From: DATBLE01 sp050258035
GTDB lineage: Bacteria; Actinomycetota; Thermoleophilia; Gaiellales; Gaiellaceae
Length of the DNA stretch: 64,000 nt
Reading direction: 5' to 3'
Assembly (NCBI GenBank): GCA_050258035.1
Contig: JBLMYA010000037.1
Location: 21,328 to 85,327 of the forward strand
Shown: piece by piece, positions 15,632-23,345 of the stretch
Position numbering within the stretch: position 1 is the first letter of the stretch
How the letters are laid out: every line of letters starts with the position of its first letter
The notes under the pieces: generated by a model
Database searches by the model: none
What the model was told of the DNA's origin: nothing
Seen by the model: the letters and a program-made list of their open reading frames with translations, nothing else
Position numbers and translations under genes: made by a program

Positions 15632-16453
15632 ATGGGCGAGCAAGAGCGGAAGGTCCGCCTCGGCGGCATGGCGCTCCAGAACGGCGTGCTGGTGCACGGC
15701 CCGACGTCGTGGGCCGTGGCCGTGCGGACCGATGACGGGGAGCTACGGGTCTCGTCGGGCGCGAAGAGCGTTCGCGGCGCGGACGTCGAGAATCCCCTGC
15801 TCCGCGGCCCGATGCGGATACTCGATGCGTTCGCTCTGCTGCCGCGGATCCGTCGTGCACGTCCCGAGGCGCGGTTGCCGTTCGAGCGTCGCGCGGTACT
15901 CGTCTCCGCCGTCGCAAGCGCCGTCGTCGCGCACGCGCTCCGGCGCTCGTCGGTCCTCGGCCCGGCGACGAGAGAGCTCCTCGGCGGTGCGGTTTCCCTG
16001 CTCCCGGCGACGCTGGCGCTGCGCGGCTCCGAGCTCGCGGCCTACCACGGAGCGGAGCACATCTCGATCGGGAGCTACGAGCACGGGGAGCCGCGCGGGA
16101 AGGAGCACGAGCGCTGCGGCTCGCACCTGATCGGCCCGCTGCTCGTCACCTCGGCCGTCGGTGCTGCCCTCGCGGCCCGAGCCCCCGAGCCGGTGCGCGG
16201 CATCGTGCGTCTCGCCGCCGGGGTCGGAAGCGTCGCGGCGGCCACGGAGGTCTTCTCCTGGATGGTGCGGAACCCGGAGCATCCTGTCGCCCGGGCCCTG
16301 GCGTGGCCGGGTCACGAATTGCAGCACCGGCTCGCCACCGCCGAGCCCGATGCCGGTCAACTCGAGGTCGCCGAGGCGGCGCTCGAGGCCTGCCTCCGGC
16401 TCGAGGCCGCCGACGGTCACCGCGATGGCTCTGAACACCAGGCGACAGGGTAG
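15632..16453 (+). CDS. DUF1385 (YqhQ-like) membrane-associated protein
   Basis: About 273 residues. The N-terminus GGMALQNGVLVHGPTSWAVAV is the DUF1385 signature, followed by SGAKSVRGADVENPLLRGP. The middle has two or three hydrophobic helices, and the family block YHGAEHISIGSYEHG contains conserved His and Glu residues. HERCGSHLIGPLL follows. The function of YqhQ proteins is not established. The 3' end overlaps the nicotinate phosphoribosyltransferase start by 29 nt, so the two are probably cotranscribed. Confidence 0.82.
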   Translation: MGEQERKVRLGGMALQNGVLVHGPTSWAVAVRTDDGELRVSSGAKSVRGADVENPLLRGPMRILDAFALLPRIRRARPEARLPFERRAVLVSAVASAVVAHALRRSSVLGPATRELLGGAVSLLPATLALRGSELAAYHGAEHISIGSYEHGEPRGKEHERCGSHLIGPLLVTSAVGAALAARAPEPVRGIVRLAAGVGSVAAATEVFSWMVRNPEHPVARALAWPGHELQHRLATAEPDAGQLEVAEAALEACLRLEAADGHRDGSEHQATG

Positions 16454-17513
16454 GCGGCTCCCGCCGGAGATCTTCGACCTCCCCGTCGAGAAGATGCGGG
16501 AGGGGTATTACACCGACGCCTACTTCAACCACACGCGCTCGGCCCTGGTCGCCGACGAACGCCGCCCTCGCGTCGTGATGCAGGTGTTCCAGAAGCACCA
16601 CGCCGTGCTCGGAGGGATGGACGAGGCGATCGCGGTGCTCAGGCTGTGCTCGGAGGACTGGGATGCGCTGACCGTTCACGCGCTCTTCGACGGCGATCGA
16701 GTCGAGCCCTGGGAGACGGTGATGACGATCGAGGGCGACTACACGCTGTTCGCCCACCTCGAGACCGTGTACCTCGGCGTTCTCGCCCGGAGGACCCTGA
16801 TCTCGACGAACGTGACGCGTGTCCTGGAGGCGGCCGCCGGCAAGCAGATCATCTTCATGCCGGCCCGGCACGACCACCATCGCGTCCAGACCGGAGACGG
16901 CTACGCCGCCTACGTCGCGGGCGCGCTCGTCGGCGCCGAGATCGGCGTCACCACCGACGCCCAGTCGTCGTGGTGGGGCGGCCGGGGGATCGGCACCGTG
17001 CCGCACGCCCTGATCGCCGCCTATGGCGGCAACACCGTCCTCGCCGCCACGAAGTTCGCCGAATGGGCGCCCGAGGACTTCAACATCGTCGTCCTCGTCG
17101 ATTTCGAGAACGACTCCGTCCGGACGTCGCTCGAGGTCGCACGTGCGCTGAAGGACCGTCTCTGGGGCGTTCGCCTCGACACGTCGGGACAGCTCGTCGA
17201 CCGCGCGCTCTGGAACGAGATGGGGGACTTCGATCCTCGAGGTGTCAACGAGCGACTCGTGTGGAAGGTGCGGGACGCACTCGACCGGGACGGGTTCGAG
17301 CGCGTGAAGATCGTCGCGTCGGGTGGGTTCACGGTCGACCGGATCCGGGCGTTCGAGCTGGCCGGCGTGCCCGTCGACGCGTATGGGGTCGGCTCGTCGC
17401 TGATCAGGGGCGAGAACGACTTCACCGCCGACATCGTGCTCACCGACGGACGGGCGACGGCCAAGGTCGGTCGGCGGTACCGCGCAAACGACCGTCTCGA
17501 GATGGTCTCTTAG
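16425..17513 (+). CDS. pncB: nicotinate phosphoribosyltransferase
   Basis: Makes nicotinate mononucleotide from nicotinate and PRPP in NAD salvage. The 362-residue protein has FDLPVEKMREGYYTDAYF at the N-terminus, the autophosphorylated-His region MPARHDHHRVQTGDGY near residue 145, and phosphate-binding loops KIVASGGFTVDRI and AYGVGSSLIRG near the C-terminus. It is of the short bacterial class. The nicotinamidase-like gene ends convergently 9 bp downstream, so two salvage steps adjoin. Confidence 0.9.
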   Translation: MALNTRRQGRRLPPEIFDLPVEKMREGYYTDAYFNHTRSALVADERRPRVVMQVFQKHHAVLGGMDEAIAVLRLCSEDWDALTVHALFDGDRVEPWETVMTIEGDYTLFAHLETVYLGVLARRTLISTNVTRVLEAAAGKQIIFMPARHDHHRVQTGDGYAAYVAGALVGAEIGVTTDAQSSWWGGRGIGTVPHALIAAYGGNTVLAATKFAEWAPEDFNIVVLVDFENDSVRTSLEVARALKDRLWGVRLDTSGQLVDRALWNEMGDFDPRGVNERLVWKVRDALDRDGFERVKIVASGGFTVDRIRAFELAGVPVDAYGVGSSLIRGENDFTADIVLTDGRATAKVGRRYRANDRLEMVS

Positions 17514-17522
17514 CCGCCGCCT

Positions 17523-18443
17523 TCAGAGCCAGCCCGCCTCCGTCGAGCGGACGACGCGGACGCCGCGCTCGGCGAAGCGTGCGATCGCCTCGTCGGCCTC
17601 CGCGGTGAAGTCGACCGCTCCCGCGACGACCACGGGCGACATGCAGTCCTCGAGCAGGTAGAGGTGGTCGGCCGGCAGGTCCTTTAGGAGGTCTTCGACC
17701 GTCCAGGCGACGCAGTGGCTCTTCGCCTGTCCGGCGACGATCACCGCGTCGAACGACCGCAGGAGCTCCACGAGCGCCTCGTTCCGGTCCTCGCCGACCT
17801 CCGGCCCGAGCACCGAGTACGCCTCCGTCCGCGGATCGTCGCCCTTGATCTGGAAAGCCGGCGAGATCTCGCGGGCGATCGCGTGGAAGAAGATCGCCTC
17901 CTCGACCGCCGAGACCAGTGCGTGACCGAGGCCGCCGAGCATCGCATGGTACGGCCAGACGGCGAGTCGGTAGCGGCCGCCCGCCTCCAGAGCGCGCACG
18001 TACTCGAGCAGACCCGCCTGTTCGTTCGGGTCGGATGTCCGCCAGACGCCTTCCTCGACGTCCTGTACCGAGACGGTCGTGTACGGCGGAGGGCGCCGTC
18101 CCTCGCCGTCGACGAGCCATGCGGCGTGGAAGACCTGGAGCGCGCGATGCGTGTCCAGCGTCGGGACGACCTGTGTGATCGAGCCGAGGTTCCGGTAGAG
18201 GAACTCGCACAGCCGGCGGTTGTCGTCGGGCGCTCCCGGCACGAACAGCTCGAAGCCGGGCGTGCAGAAGGTGTTCTGGCAGTCGACGAGCAGGAGGCAC
18301 ACCCGGCGCGTGTCGTCGCGGGCGCGGGTGATCGCATGGCCGGAGGCCCAGTCGGCCGCCCCGGCCGCGCGTTCCTCGTAGGGCACCCGCCGGACCTCGG
18401 TGACCGTTTCTGGCTCCCAGTGGGGCGGTAGCGGCAGGTCCAT
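17523..18443 (-). CDS. isochorismatase-family cysteine hydrolase, probable nicotinamidase
   Basis: A 306-residue hydrolase with the catalytic triad of the family: Asp in LLLVDCQNTFC, a Lys in the central region and Cys in GQAKSHCVAWTVEDL. Beside pncB, nicotinamide deamidation to nicotinate is the natural guess. It is longer than typical PncA (about 210 residues) because of N-terminal and internal extensions, so a relative with another amide substrate is possible. It diverges from the FtsH-like gene with 15 bp between. Confidence 0.78.
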   Translation of the reverse strand: MDLPLPPHWEPETVTEVRRVPYEERAAGAADWASGHAITRARDDTRRVCLLLVDCQNTFCTPGFELFVPGAPDDNRRLCEFLYRNLGSITQVVPTLDTHRALQVFHAAWLVDGEGRRPPPYTTVSVQDVEEGVWRTSDPNEQAGLLEYVRALEAGGRYRLAVWPYHAMLGGLGHALVSAVEEAIFFHAIAREISPAFQIKGDDPRTEAYSVLGPEVGEDRNEALVELLRSFDAVIVAGQAKSHCVAWTVEDLLKDLPADHLYLLEDCMSPVVVAGAVDFTAEADEAIARFAERGVRVVRSTEAGWL

Positions 18444-18449
18444 GCGCTG

Positions 18450-18455
18450 AGCGTA
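18450..18455 (-). promoter_or_regulatory. -10 element TACGCT before the nicotinamidase-like gene
   Basis: On the minus strand TACGCT is 6 nt before ATG 18443. On the plus strand the overlapping GTACTAAT may serve the FtsH-like gene. Confidence 0.5.
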
Positions 18456-18458
18456 CTA

Positions 18459-19994
18459 ATGGCGCCCACGAAGGCTGCCGATGGTCTGCTCATGCCTCTC
18501 TCGTCGGTCTTGCACGAGATCGCGCAGGGTGCCCTCACCTGGTTGCCGATCGTCTTCTTCGCGATCCTGGTCTTCCTCATCTGGCGGACGATCCAGCTGA
18601 TGCCGCGGGTGAAGCCGAACATGACCGAGCCGAACTCGACATCGTCGGTGACGTTCGCGGACGTCGCCGGCGTCGAGGACGCCAAGGCGGAGCTCCAGGA
18701 GGTGGTCGACTTCCTCCGCGATCCCAAGCGGTTCGCACGGCTCGGCGCGCGTGTCCCGAAGGGTCTGCTCCTGTACGGCCCTCCCGGAACCGGGAAGACG
18801 CTGCTCGCGAAGGCCGTCGCCCAGGAGTCGGGTGCGAGCTTCTACTCGCAGAGCGCCTCGGCCTTCGTCGAGATGTTCGCGGGCCTCGGGGCGTCGCGCA
18901 TCCGCAAGCTCTTCGCCACCGCCCGGAAGAACGCGCCGGCGATCATCTTCATCGACGAGCTCGACGCCGTCGGTGCCGCCCGGACCGGCCACGGGTTCAA
19001 CCGCGAGCAGGACCAGACCCTCAACCAGCTTCTGGTCGAGCTCGACGGCTTCGTCTCGGCCGATCAGGTGGTCGTCATGGGCGCGTCGAACCGGATCCAG
19101 GACCTCGACCCGGCGCTCCTGCGCCCCGGCCGGTTCGACCGCCAGCTGCTGGTCGCCCCGCCCGATCTCGCCGGGCGCGAGAAGATTCTCCAGGTTCACA
19201 CACGCGGCAAGCCGCTTTCCGACGACGTCGATCTCGTGTCGGTTGCGCGCCAGACCGCGGGGCTCGCCGGGGCCGATCTCGCGAACATCTGCAACGAGGC
19301 GGCGATATTCGCGGGGCGCCGGGACCTCGACCAGATCGGCCAGGCCGAGTTCGAGGCCGCTCTCGAGCGCGTCGTCGCCGGCCTGCAGCAGCGACGCGTC
19401 GTCAGCGAGAAAGAGAAGCGGATTCTCGCCTACCACGAGGCGGGGCACGCGCTCATGTCGTACCTGATGGGTGAGGCGCTGCCGGTGCAGAAGGTCACGA
19501 TCGTCTCCCGCGGCCAGGCGCTTGGGTACACCCTGAACCTGCCGATGGAGGATCGGCTCCTGCACACGAAGGAAGAGCTGATCGACATGATGAAGGTCTT
19601 CCTCGCCGGCCGCGCCGCGGAGCAGGTCGTCTTCGGACGCGTGACGAACGGCGCAGCCAACGACCTCGAGAAAGCGACAAACCTCGCGCGCTCGATGGTC
19701 TTCGAGTACGGCATGGGCGAGGCCGTCGCCAGCCGGACGATGCGCGCCGACAACTACGCCCTGTCCGAGGAGACCAAGCGGCTCCGCGACGCAGAACAGG
19801 GCCGCCTCACCGACGAGGCCTTCCAGGAAGCGGTTCGCCTGATCGAGAAGTACCGAGCACACCTCGACCGGCTGGCGGGGGCGTTGCTCGAACGCGAGAC
19901 GCTGAACAAGGAGGAGCTGGACTCGCTGCTCGCCGATGTGGAGCCCGAGTCGCACGCGGCCGAGACGGTCGGCACCGTCCGCGTCGTGCAGTGA
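18459..19994 (+). CDS. FtsH-like AAA+ zinc metalloprotease lacking the extracytoplasmic domain
   Basis: 511 residues with a single N-terminal membrane helix (about residues 28-48), then AAA motifs: GVEDAKAELQE, Walker A GPPGTGKT near residue 108, Walker B IIFIDELDAVG near 165 and second region of homology RPGRFDRQ near 225. The protease has HEAGH near residue 327 and the third zinc ligand in NGAANDLEKAT. Standard FtsH has two helices around a 70-residue outer domain; here it is absent. Such enzymes degrade membrane and some soluble proteins. The start is 18459 or ATG 18492; the first lies against its own presumed promoter. Confidence 0.87.
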   Translation: MAPTKAADGLLMPLSSVLHEIAQGALTWLPIVFFAILVFLIWRTIQLMPRVKPNMTEPNSTSSVTFADVAGVEDAKAELQEVVDFLRDPKRFARLGARVPKGLLLYGPPGTGKTLLAKAVAQESGASFYSQSASAFVEMFAGLGASRIRKLFATARKNAPAIIFIDELDAVGAARTGHGFNREQDQTLNQLLVELDGFVSADQVVVMGASNRIQDLDPALLRPGRFDRQLLVAPPDLAGREKILQVHTRGKPLSDDVDLVSVARQTAGLAGADLANICNEAAIFAGRRDLDQIGQAEFEAALERVVAGLQQRRVVSEKEKRILAYHEAGHALMSYLMGEALPVQKVTIVSRGQALGYTLNLPMEDRLLHTKEELIDMMKVFLAGRAAEQVVFGRVTNGAANDLEKATNLARSMVFEYGMGEAVASRTMRADNYALSEETKRLRDAEQGRLTDEAFQEAVRLIEKYRAHLDRLAGALLERETLNKEELDSLLADVEPESHAAETVGTVRVVQ

Positions 19995-20002
19995 GCTGCC
20001 GA

Positions 20003-20008
20003 TAGCAT
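20003..20008 (+). promoter_or_regulatory. -10 element TAGCAT before the epimerase gene
   Basis: TAGCAT lies 8 nt before ATG 20017, with no Shine-Dalgarno sequence between. Confidence 0.5.
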
Positions 20009-20016
20009 CGCGGTCG

Positions 20017-20421
20017 ATGGCCGCGAAGGGCATCCACCACCTCGGCCTCGCCGTCGATAACCTCGACGAGGCGATCTCCACCTACGAGCGCCTGTTCGGC
20101 GCCGAGCTCGAGGAGCGGGCGACGCAGGACGAGCAGGGAGTGGAGGCGGCGTCGCTCCGCGTCGGCCCGAGCCACGTCGAGCTGCTGACCGCGCTCGGTT
20201 CGGATACGCCGGTCGGCCGGTTCCTGTCCCGTCGCGGCCCGGGAATGCACCATGTCGCCTACGAGGTCGAGGACCTGGCCGGGGAGCTGGCTCGGCTGGA
20301 AGGCGAGGGCGCGGAGCTGATCGACCGTGCGCCGCGGCCCGGACTCTTCGGGATGCAGGTGGCGTTCGTCCACCCGGAATCCGTCCACGGCGTTCTCTCG
20401 GAGCTGGTCGCGCGTGGCTGA
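20017..20421 (+). CDS. mce: methylmalonyl-CoA epimerase (VOC superfamily)
   Basis: Interconverts R- and S-methylmalonyl-CoA in propionate metabolism. The 134 residues match the family. HHLGLAVDNLDEAI holds the first metal His, SHVELL the next ligand region, GPGMHHVAYEVEDL the His-His pair near residue 77 and QVAFVHPESVHGVLSEL the terminal metal Glu region. The mutase genes are not in the window. The stop overlaps the next small gene by 8 nt. Confidence 0.9.
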   Translation: MAAKGIHHLGLAVDNLDEAISTYERLFGAELEERATQDEQGVEAASLRVGPSHVELLTALGSDTPVGRFLSRRGPGMHHVAYEVEDLAGELARLEGEGAELIDRAPRPGLFGMQVAFVHPESVHGVLSELVARG

Positions 20422-20635
20422 GCGAGTCCGCGTCGAGATCGGCTTCGACGGCGGCCAGGTTCTCGGCGCAGTCGTCGACGGCGAGACCGTCGACCGCCTC
20501 GAGAAAGCGCTCTCGTCCGGTGACGACGGCTCCATCGGACTCGACGTGGAGGACGGCCGCTACACGGTCGCGCTCAGCCGGATCGTGTACGTGAAGCGGT
20601 TCTCGCGCGAGGGCCGCGTCGGCTTCGGCGCCTAG
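20414..20635 (+). CDS. small conserved-looking hypothetical protein
   Basis: 73 residues, no membrane segment, no cysteines, predicted all-beta by its alternating pattern (VRVEIGFDGGQVLGAVVDG, then YTVALSRIVYVKRFSR). I do not recognise the family. GTG 20414 overlaps the epimerase stop by 8 nt, and the YchF-like gene follows after 9 nt, so it sits inside an operon. Codon use matches its neighbours, which supports real coding. Confidence 0.65.
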   Translation: MAERVRVEIGFDGGQVLGAVVDGETVDRLEKALSSGDDGSIGLDVEDGRYTVALSRIVYVKRFSREGRVGFGA

Positions 20636-20644
20636 CCGGAGGCC

Positions 20645-21574
20645 GTGGCGCTCGAGGTCGGGATCGTCGGCCTCCCCGGGGCGGGCGCGACGCAGCTCTT
20701 CAACGCGCTGACCCGCGCCGCCGTCCGGGCTCACGACCTGAAGGAGCACGTCGGGATGGCGCCGATCGCGGACGCACGTCTGGAGCCGGTCGCCGCAGTC
20801 GAGAGCGCACGCAAGATCACGCCGGCCGTGATCCGGGTGGTGAACGTGCCGGGCACCGGCCCGCAGCTCGTCGGGAACCTGCGTCAAGTGGATGCGCTCC
20901 TGTTTGTCGTGCGCGAGCCGGGAGAGGCCGAGGAGCTCCGGCTCGAGCTGCTCGTCGCCGACCGCGACCACGTCGAGCGGCGCCTGGAGCGGGTCCGCCA
21001 GCAAGCGAAGTCGGGCGATCCGAGGCTGCGCAGGGAGGTTGCCGACCTCGAGCGGTTGCTCGCGCACGTAGAGGGTGGAGGGAGCCTTGCCGACTTCGGC
21101 GAGGAGCTCCCGCCGGAGCTCGACCCGTTGACGACCAAGCCGGTGGTCGTCGTCGTCAACGGCTCGGGGACGGTCGGCGGCGAAGGGTTGCTCGCGATCG
21201 ACCTCGCGCTCGAGGAGGAGCTGGCGGGGCTGGACGAGGAGGAGGCGGAGGCGTTCCGAGAGGGCGGCCGCTCGGCGCTCGACGAGGTGGCCGTCCGTCT
21301 GAAGGACGCACTCGACCTGGTCACGTTCTTCACGGTCGGCGAGACGGAGGCCCGCGCGTGGACCCTGCGTCGCGGCCAGACGGCCCTCGAGGCGGCCGGC
21401 ACGATCCACTCCGACATCGCCCGCGGCTTCATCCGCTGCGAGGTGATCCGCTGGAACGACCTGGTCGAGTGCGGCTCCAGGGCCGAGGTCGCGAAGCGGG
21501 GTCTCCAACGGCTCGAAGGGAAGGACTACGTCGTCGCAGACGGCGACGTGCTCAACATCCGCTTCAACGTCTGA
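20645..21574 (+). CDS. YchF/OLA1-like protein with degenerate nucleotide-binding motifs
   Basis: 309 residues. The C-terminal TGS-type domain is intact: DLVTFFTVGETEARAWTLRRG, then AGTIHSDIARGFIRCEV and NDLVECGS, ending DGDVLNIRFNV as in YchF. The N-terminal P-loop reads GLPGAGATQLFNALT where YchF has GLPNVGKSTLFNALT, so the catalytic Lys and Ser/Thr are missing. The G3 position is NVPGTG instead of DIAGL. The nucleotide-specificity loop is also changed (VVNGSGT). It is likely a paralogue that no longer hydrolyses nucleotides but keeps ribosome- or partner-binding surfaces. GTG start. Confidence 0.82.
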   Translation: MALEVGIVGLPGAGATQLFNALTRAAVRAHDLKEHVGMAPIADARLEPVAAVESARKITPAVIRVVNVPGTGPQLVGNLRQVDALLFVVREPGEAEELRLELLVADRDHVERRLERVRQQAKSGDPRLRREVADLERLLAHVEGGGSLADFGEELPPELDPLTTKPVVVVVNGSGTVGGEGLLAIDLALEEELAGLDEEEAEAFREGGRSALDEVAVRLKDALDLVTFFTVGETEARAWTLRRGQTALEAAGTIHSDIARGFIRCEVIRWNDLVECGSRAEVAKRGLQRLEGKDYVVADGDVLNIRFNV

Positions 21575-21608
21575 GCGAACGAAGCGTGCCGATTGTCGCG
21601 CGCCGCTG

Positions 21609-22451
21609 CTAGCCGCCGGCGGAGATCAGCGCGACGCCGGCAATCGCGATCGCGGCGCCGGCGATCTGGATGCGGGCGAGATGCTCGTGCAGGAAGGCGC
21701 GGGCGAGCAGGGCGACGAACACCGGTACGAATGCGATCACGGCGGCGACGATGCTGATCAGCCCTTTGGTGGTCGACACCGAGAAGAGTACGGTGCCGCC
21801 GACGTCGAGTACGGCAACGACGGCGAGCGTCGGCCAGAACGTCCTCGGGGCGCGAACCGGGAGCCGCACGGCGAGGACGACGGCGAGCACGGCGACGGAC
21901 GAGGCGGCACGGAGGACGAGGGTCGCCCAGTAGGGATCGGAAGCGGCCGCCTCGTCGAGCGCGACGAGCGAAAAGCCGAACGCCGCCGCCGCGATCAGCC
22001 CGAAGATCGCTCCGGCCGCGACGCGGCTCCGCCCGGACCCGGTGTCACGCTCTCTACTCGTCAGCACCATCCCGACCAGCGCGAACGCGATGCCCACTCC
22101 CTGGGCTCCGCTCGGGCGGTCGCCGCGGGCGAGGCCGACCGCGATCGGGATCAGGGGGGCTGTGGCGGAGATCGGGGCGACGACCCCCATCCGCCCGACG
22201 CTGAGGCCGTGGTACAGCGAGGCGATCCCGATCGCGCCGAGCACACCCGCCACAGCACCCCAGGCAACGAATGACGCAGGGGGCGGCGGCTCTCCGTGTA
22301 CGGCGACGACTATCCCGATCGCCACCAGGCCGAGCGGCGTCGTGATCGCCATCACGGTCGGCAGCGACAGGCGGCGGCTGGTCAGGCCGCCCAGGAAATC
22401 GGAGACGCCCCACGACGCGCTCGCTGCGAGCGCCAGGAGAACAGCGGCCAT
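21609..22451 (-). CDS. EamA-family (DMT superfamily) transporter
   Basis: 280 residues with ten membrane helices in two EamA repeats. SASWGVSDFLGGLTSRRL opens the first repeat and GAIFGLIAAAAFGFSLVALDEA the second. GVVAPISATAPLIPI is typical of helix 4 of drug/metabolite exporters. The substrate cannot be told from sequence. It follows the YhaM-like gene on the minus strand; a TAGTCT box starting at the YhaM stop codon may give it its own transcript. Confidence 0.85.
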   Translation of the reverse strand: MAAVLLALAASASWGVSDFLGGLTSRRLSLPTVMAITTPLGLVAIGIVVAVHGEPPPPASFVAWGAVAGVLGAIGIASLYHGLSVGRMGVVAPISATAPLIPIAVGLARGDRPSGAQGVGIAFALVGMVLTSRERDTGSGRSRVAAGAIFGLIAAAAFGFSLVALDEAAASDPYWATLVLRAASSVAVLAVVLAVRLPVRAPRTFWPTLAVVAVLDVGGTVLFSVSTTKGLISIVAAVIAFVPVFVALLARAFLHEHLARIQIAGAAIAIAGVALISAGG

Positions 22452-22460
22452 GAAGAGCGG

Positions 22461-22466
22461 AGACTA
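22461..22466 (-). promoter_or_regulatory. -10 element TAGTCT overlapping the YhaM-like gene stop codon
   Basis: On the minus strand TAGTCT begins with the TAG stop of the upstream gene and lies 9 nt before the transporter ATG at 22451. Confidence 0.4.
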
Positions 22467-23303
22467 GGTGGAGCCGTCCACAGGTCGCGTGGCGGCGACC
22501 GCGTCGAGCTGGTTCGCGTGGTAGAGAGCGGCTGCCTCCGCCGTCTTTGCGGCGCGGGCGTCGTGGTGTGACGCGACCGCGTGCAGTAGCTCCGCGCGCG
22601 CGGCTGGATCGAGGGTCGTGCCTCGCTCCTCGATCAGCCGCGTCCCCAGATGCACGTGGCCGAGCAGACGCCCCTCCGGCGTCTGGCGGAACCCGGGACC
22701 CGGCGTCAGCTCGGCTGTGCGGCCGACATCGTGGAGCAGGGCGGCAGCGATCAGCAGGTCGGACCGGAGCCGCGGGTGGAGCTGGCACAGCTCGCGACAG
22801 ATGGTGGCGACGCCGACCGTGTGCTCGAGCAGTCCGCCGGCGTAGTCGTGGTGTCCGTCGGGCGCCCCGGGCAGGGCGCGCATCCGGCGCCTGATCTCCC
22901 CGTCGTCCAGGATCACGCCGACGGCGCTGCGCAGCGTCCGGTCGGAGATCTCGCCGGCGAGAAACTCGAGGAACCCCTCCAGCTCCTCGGGATCGCGGCG
23001 CATGGCCGGTGCGAGACCGGACGGATCCTCGTCCGGAGCGGCCTCGATCGAGCGGACATCGAGCTGTAGCCGGTCGCGGTAGCGCTCGACCCGGCCGAGG
23101 ATGCGGACGGCGTCGCCCTCGCCGAAGCGGGCGTCGAGGAGATCGACGTCGTTCCACACCCGACCCTCGATCTGTCCGCTCGGATCGACGAGCTCGAGCG
23201 CGAGGTAGGCGGAGCCGCTCCGCGTATGCAACCGCCGCTTGCGGGCGACCGCGTAGATCCCCTCCACGACGCGGTCCTCGGCGAGTTCGGCGATCGTGCT
23301 CAC
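22464..23303 (-). CDS. OB-fold plus HD-domain 3'-5' exoribonuclease (YhaM-like)
   Basis: 279 residues. Residues about 10-85 form an OB-fold nucleic-acid domain (YLALELVDPSGQIEGRVW; DAVRILGRVERYRDRLQL). An HD phosphohydrolase domain follows: HHDYAGGLLEHTVGVA, then ALLHDVGRTAEL near residue 190 and GHVHLGTRLI. This order is that of YhaM/CBF1 nucleases, which trim RNA and single-stranded DNA 3' ends. It lacks the long C-terminal extension of Bacillus YhaM. GTG 23303 has a TAGACT box 6 nt upstream. Confidence 0.83.
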   Translation of the reverse strand: MSTIAELAEDRVVEGIYAVARKRRLHTRSGSAYLALELVDPSGQIEGRVWNDVDLLDARFGEGDAVRILGRVERYRDRLQLDVRSIEAAPDEDPSGLAPAMRRDPEELEGFLEFLAGEISDRTLRSAVGVILDDGEIRRRMRALPGAPDGHHDYAGGLLEHTVGVATICRELCQLHPRLRSDLLIAAALLHDVGRTAELTPGPGFRQTPEGRLLGHVHLGTRLIEERGTTLDPAARAELLHAVASHHDARAAKTAEAAALYHANQLDAVAATRPVDGST

Positions 23304-23309
23304 AGCCGG

Positions 23310-23315
23310 AGTCTA
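23310..23315 (-). promoter_or_regulatory. -10 element TAGACT before the YhaM-like gene
   Basis: TAGACT on the minus strand is 6 nt before GTG 23303. Confidence 0.52.
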
Positions 23316-23332
23316 GGCTCGAAAGCGGCTGC

Positions 23333-23338
23333 TAGGGT
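23333..23338 (+). promoter_or_regulatory. -10 element TAGGGT before the DUF1015 gene
   Basis: TAGGGT is 7 nt before GTG 23346. With the TAGACT on the other strand it makes a compact divergent promoter pair in a 42-bp gap. Confidence 0.5.
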
Positions 23339-23345
23339 CACGGCC

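Noticed and set aside
18456..20081. 541-codon open frame antisense to the FtsH-like gene
   Set aside because: No recognisable motif, while the plus strand encodes full AAA and protease motifs.
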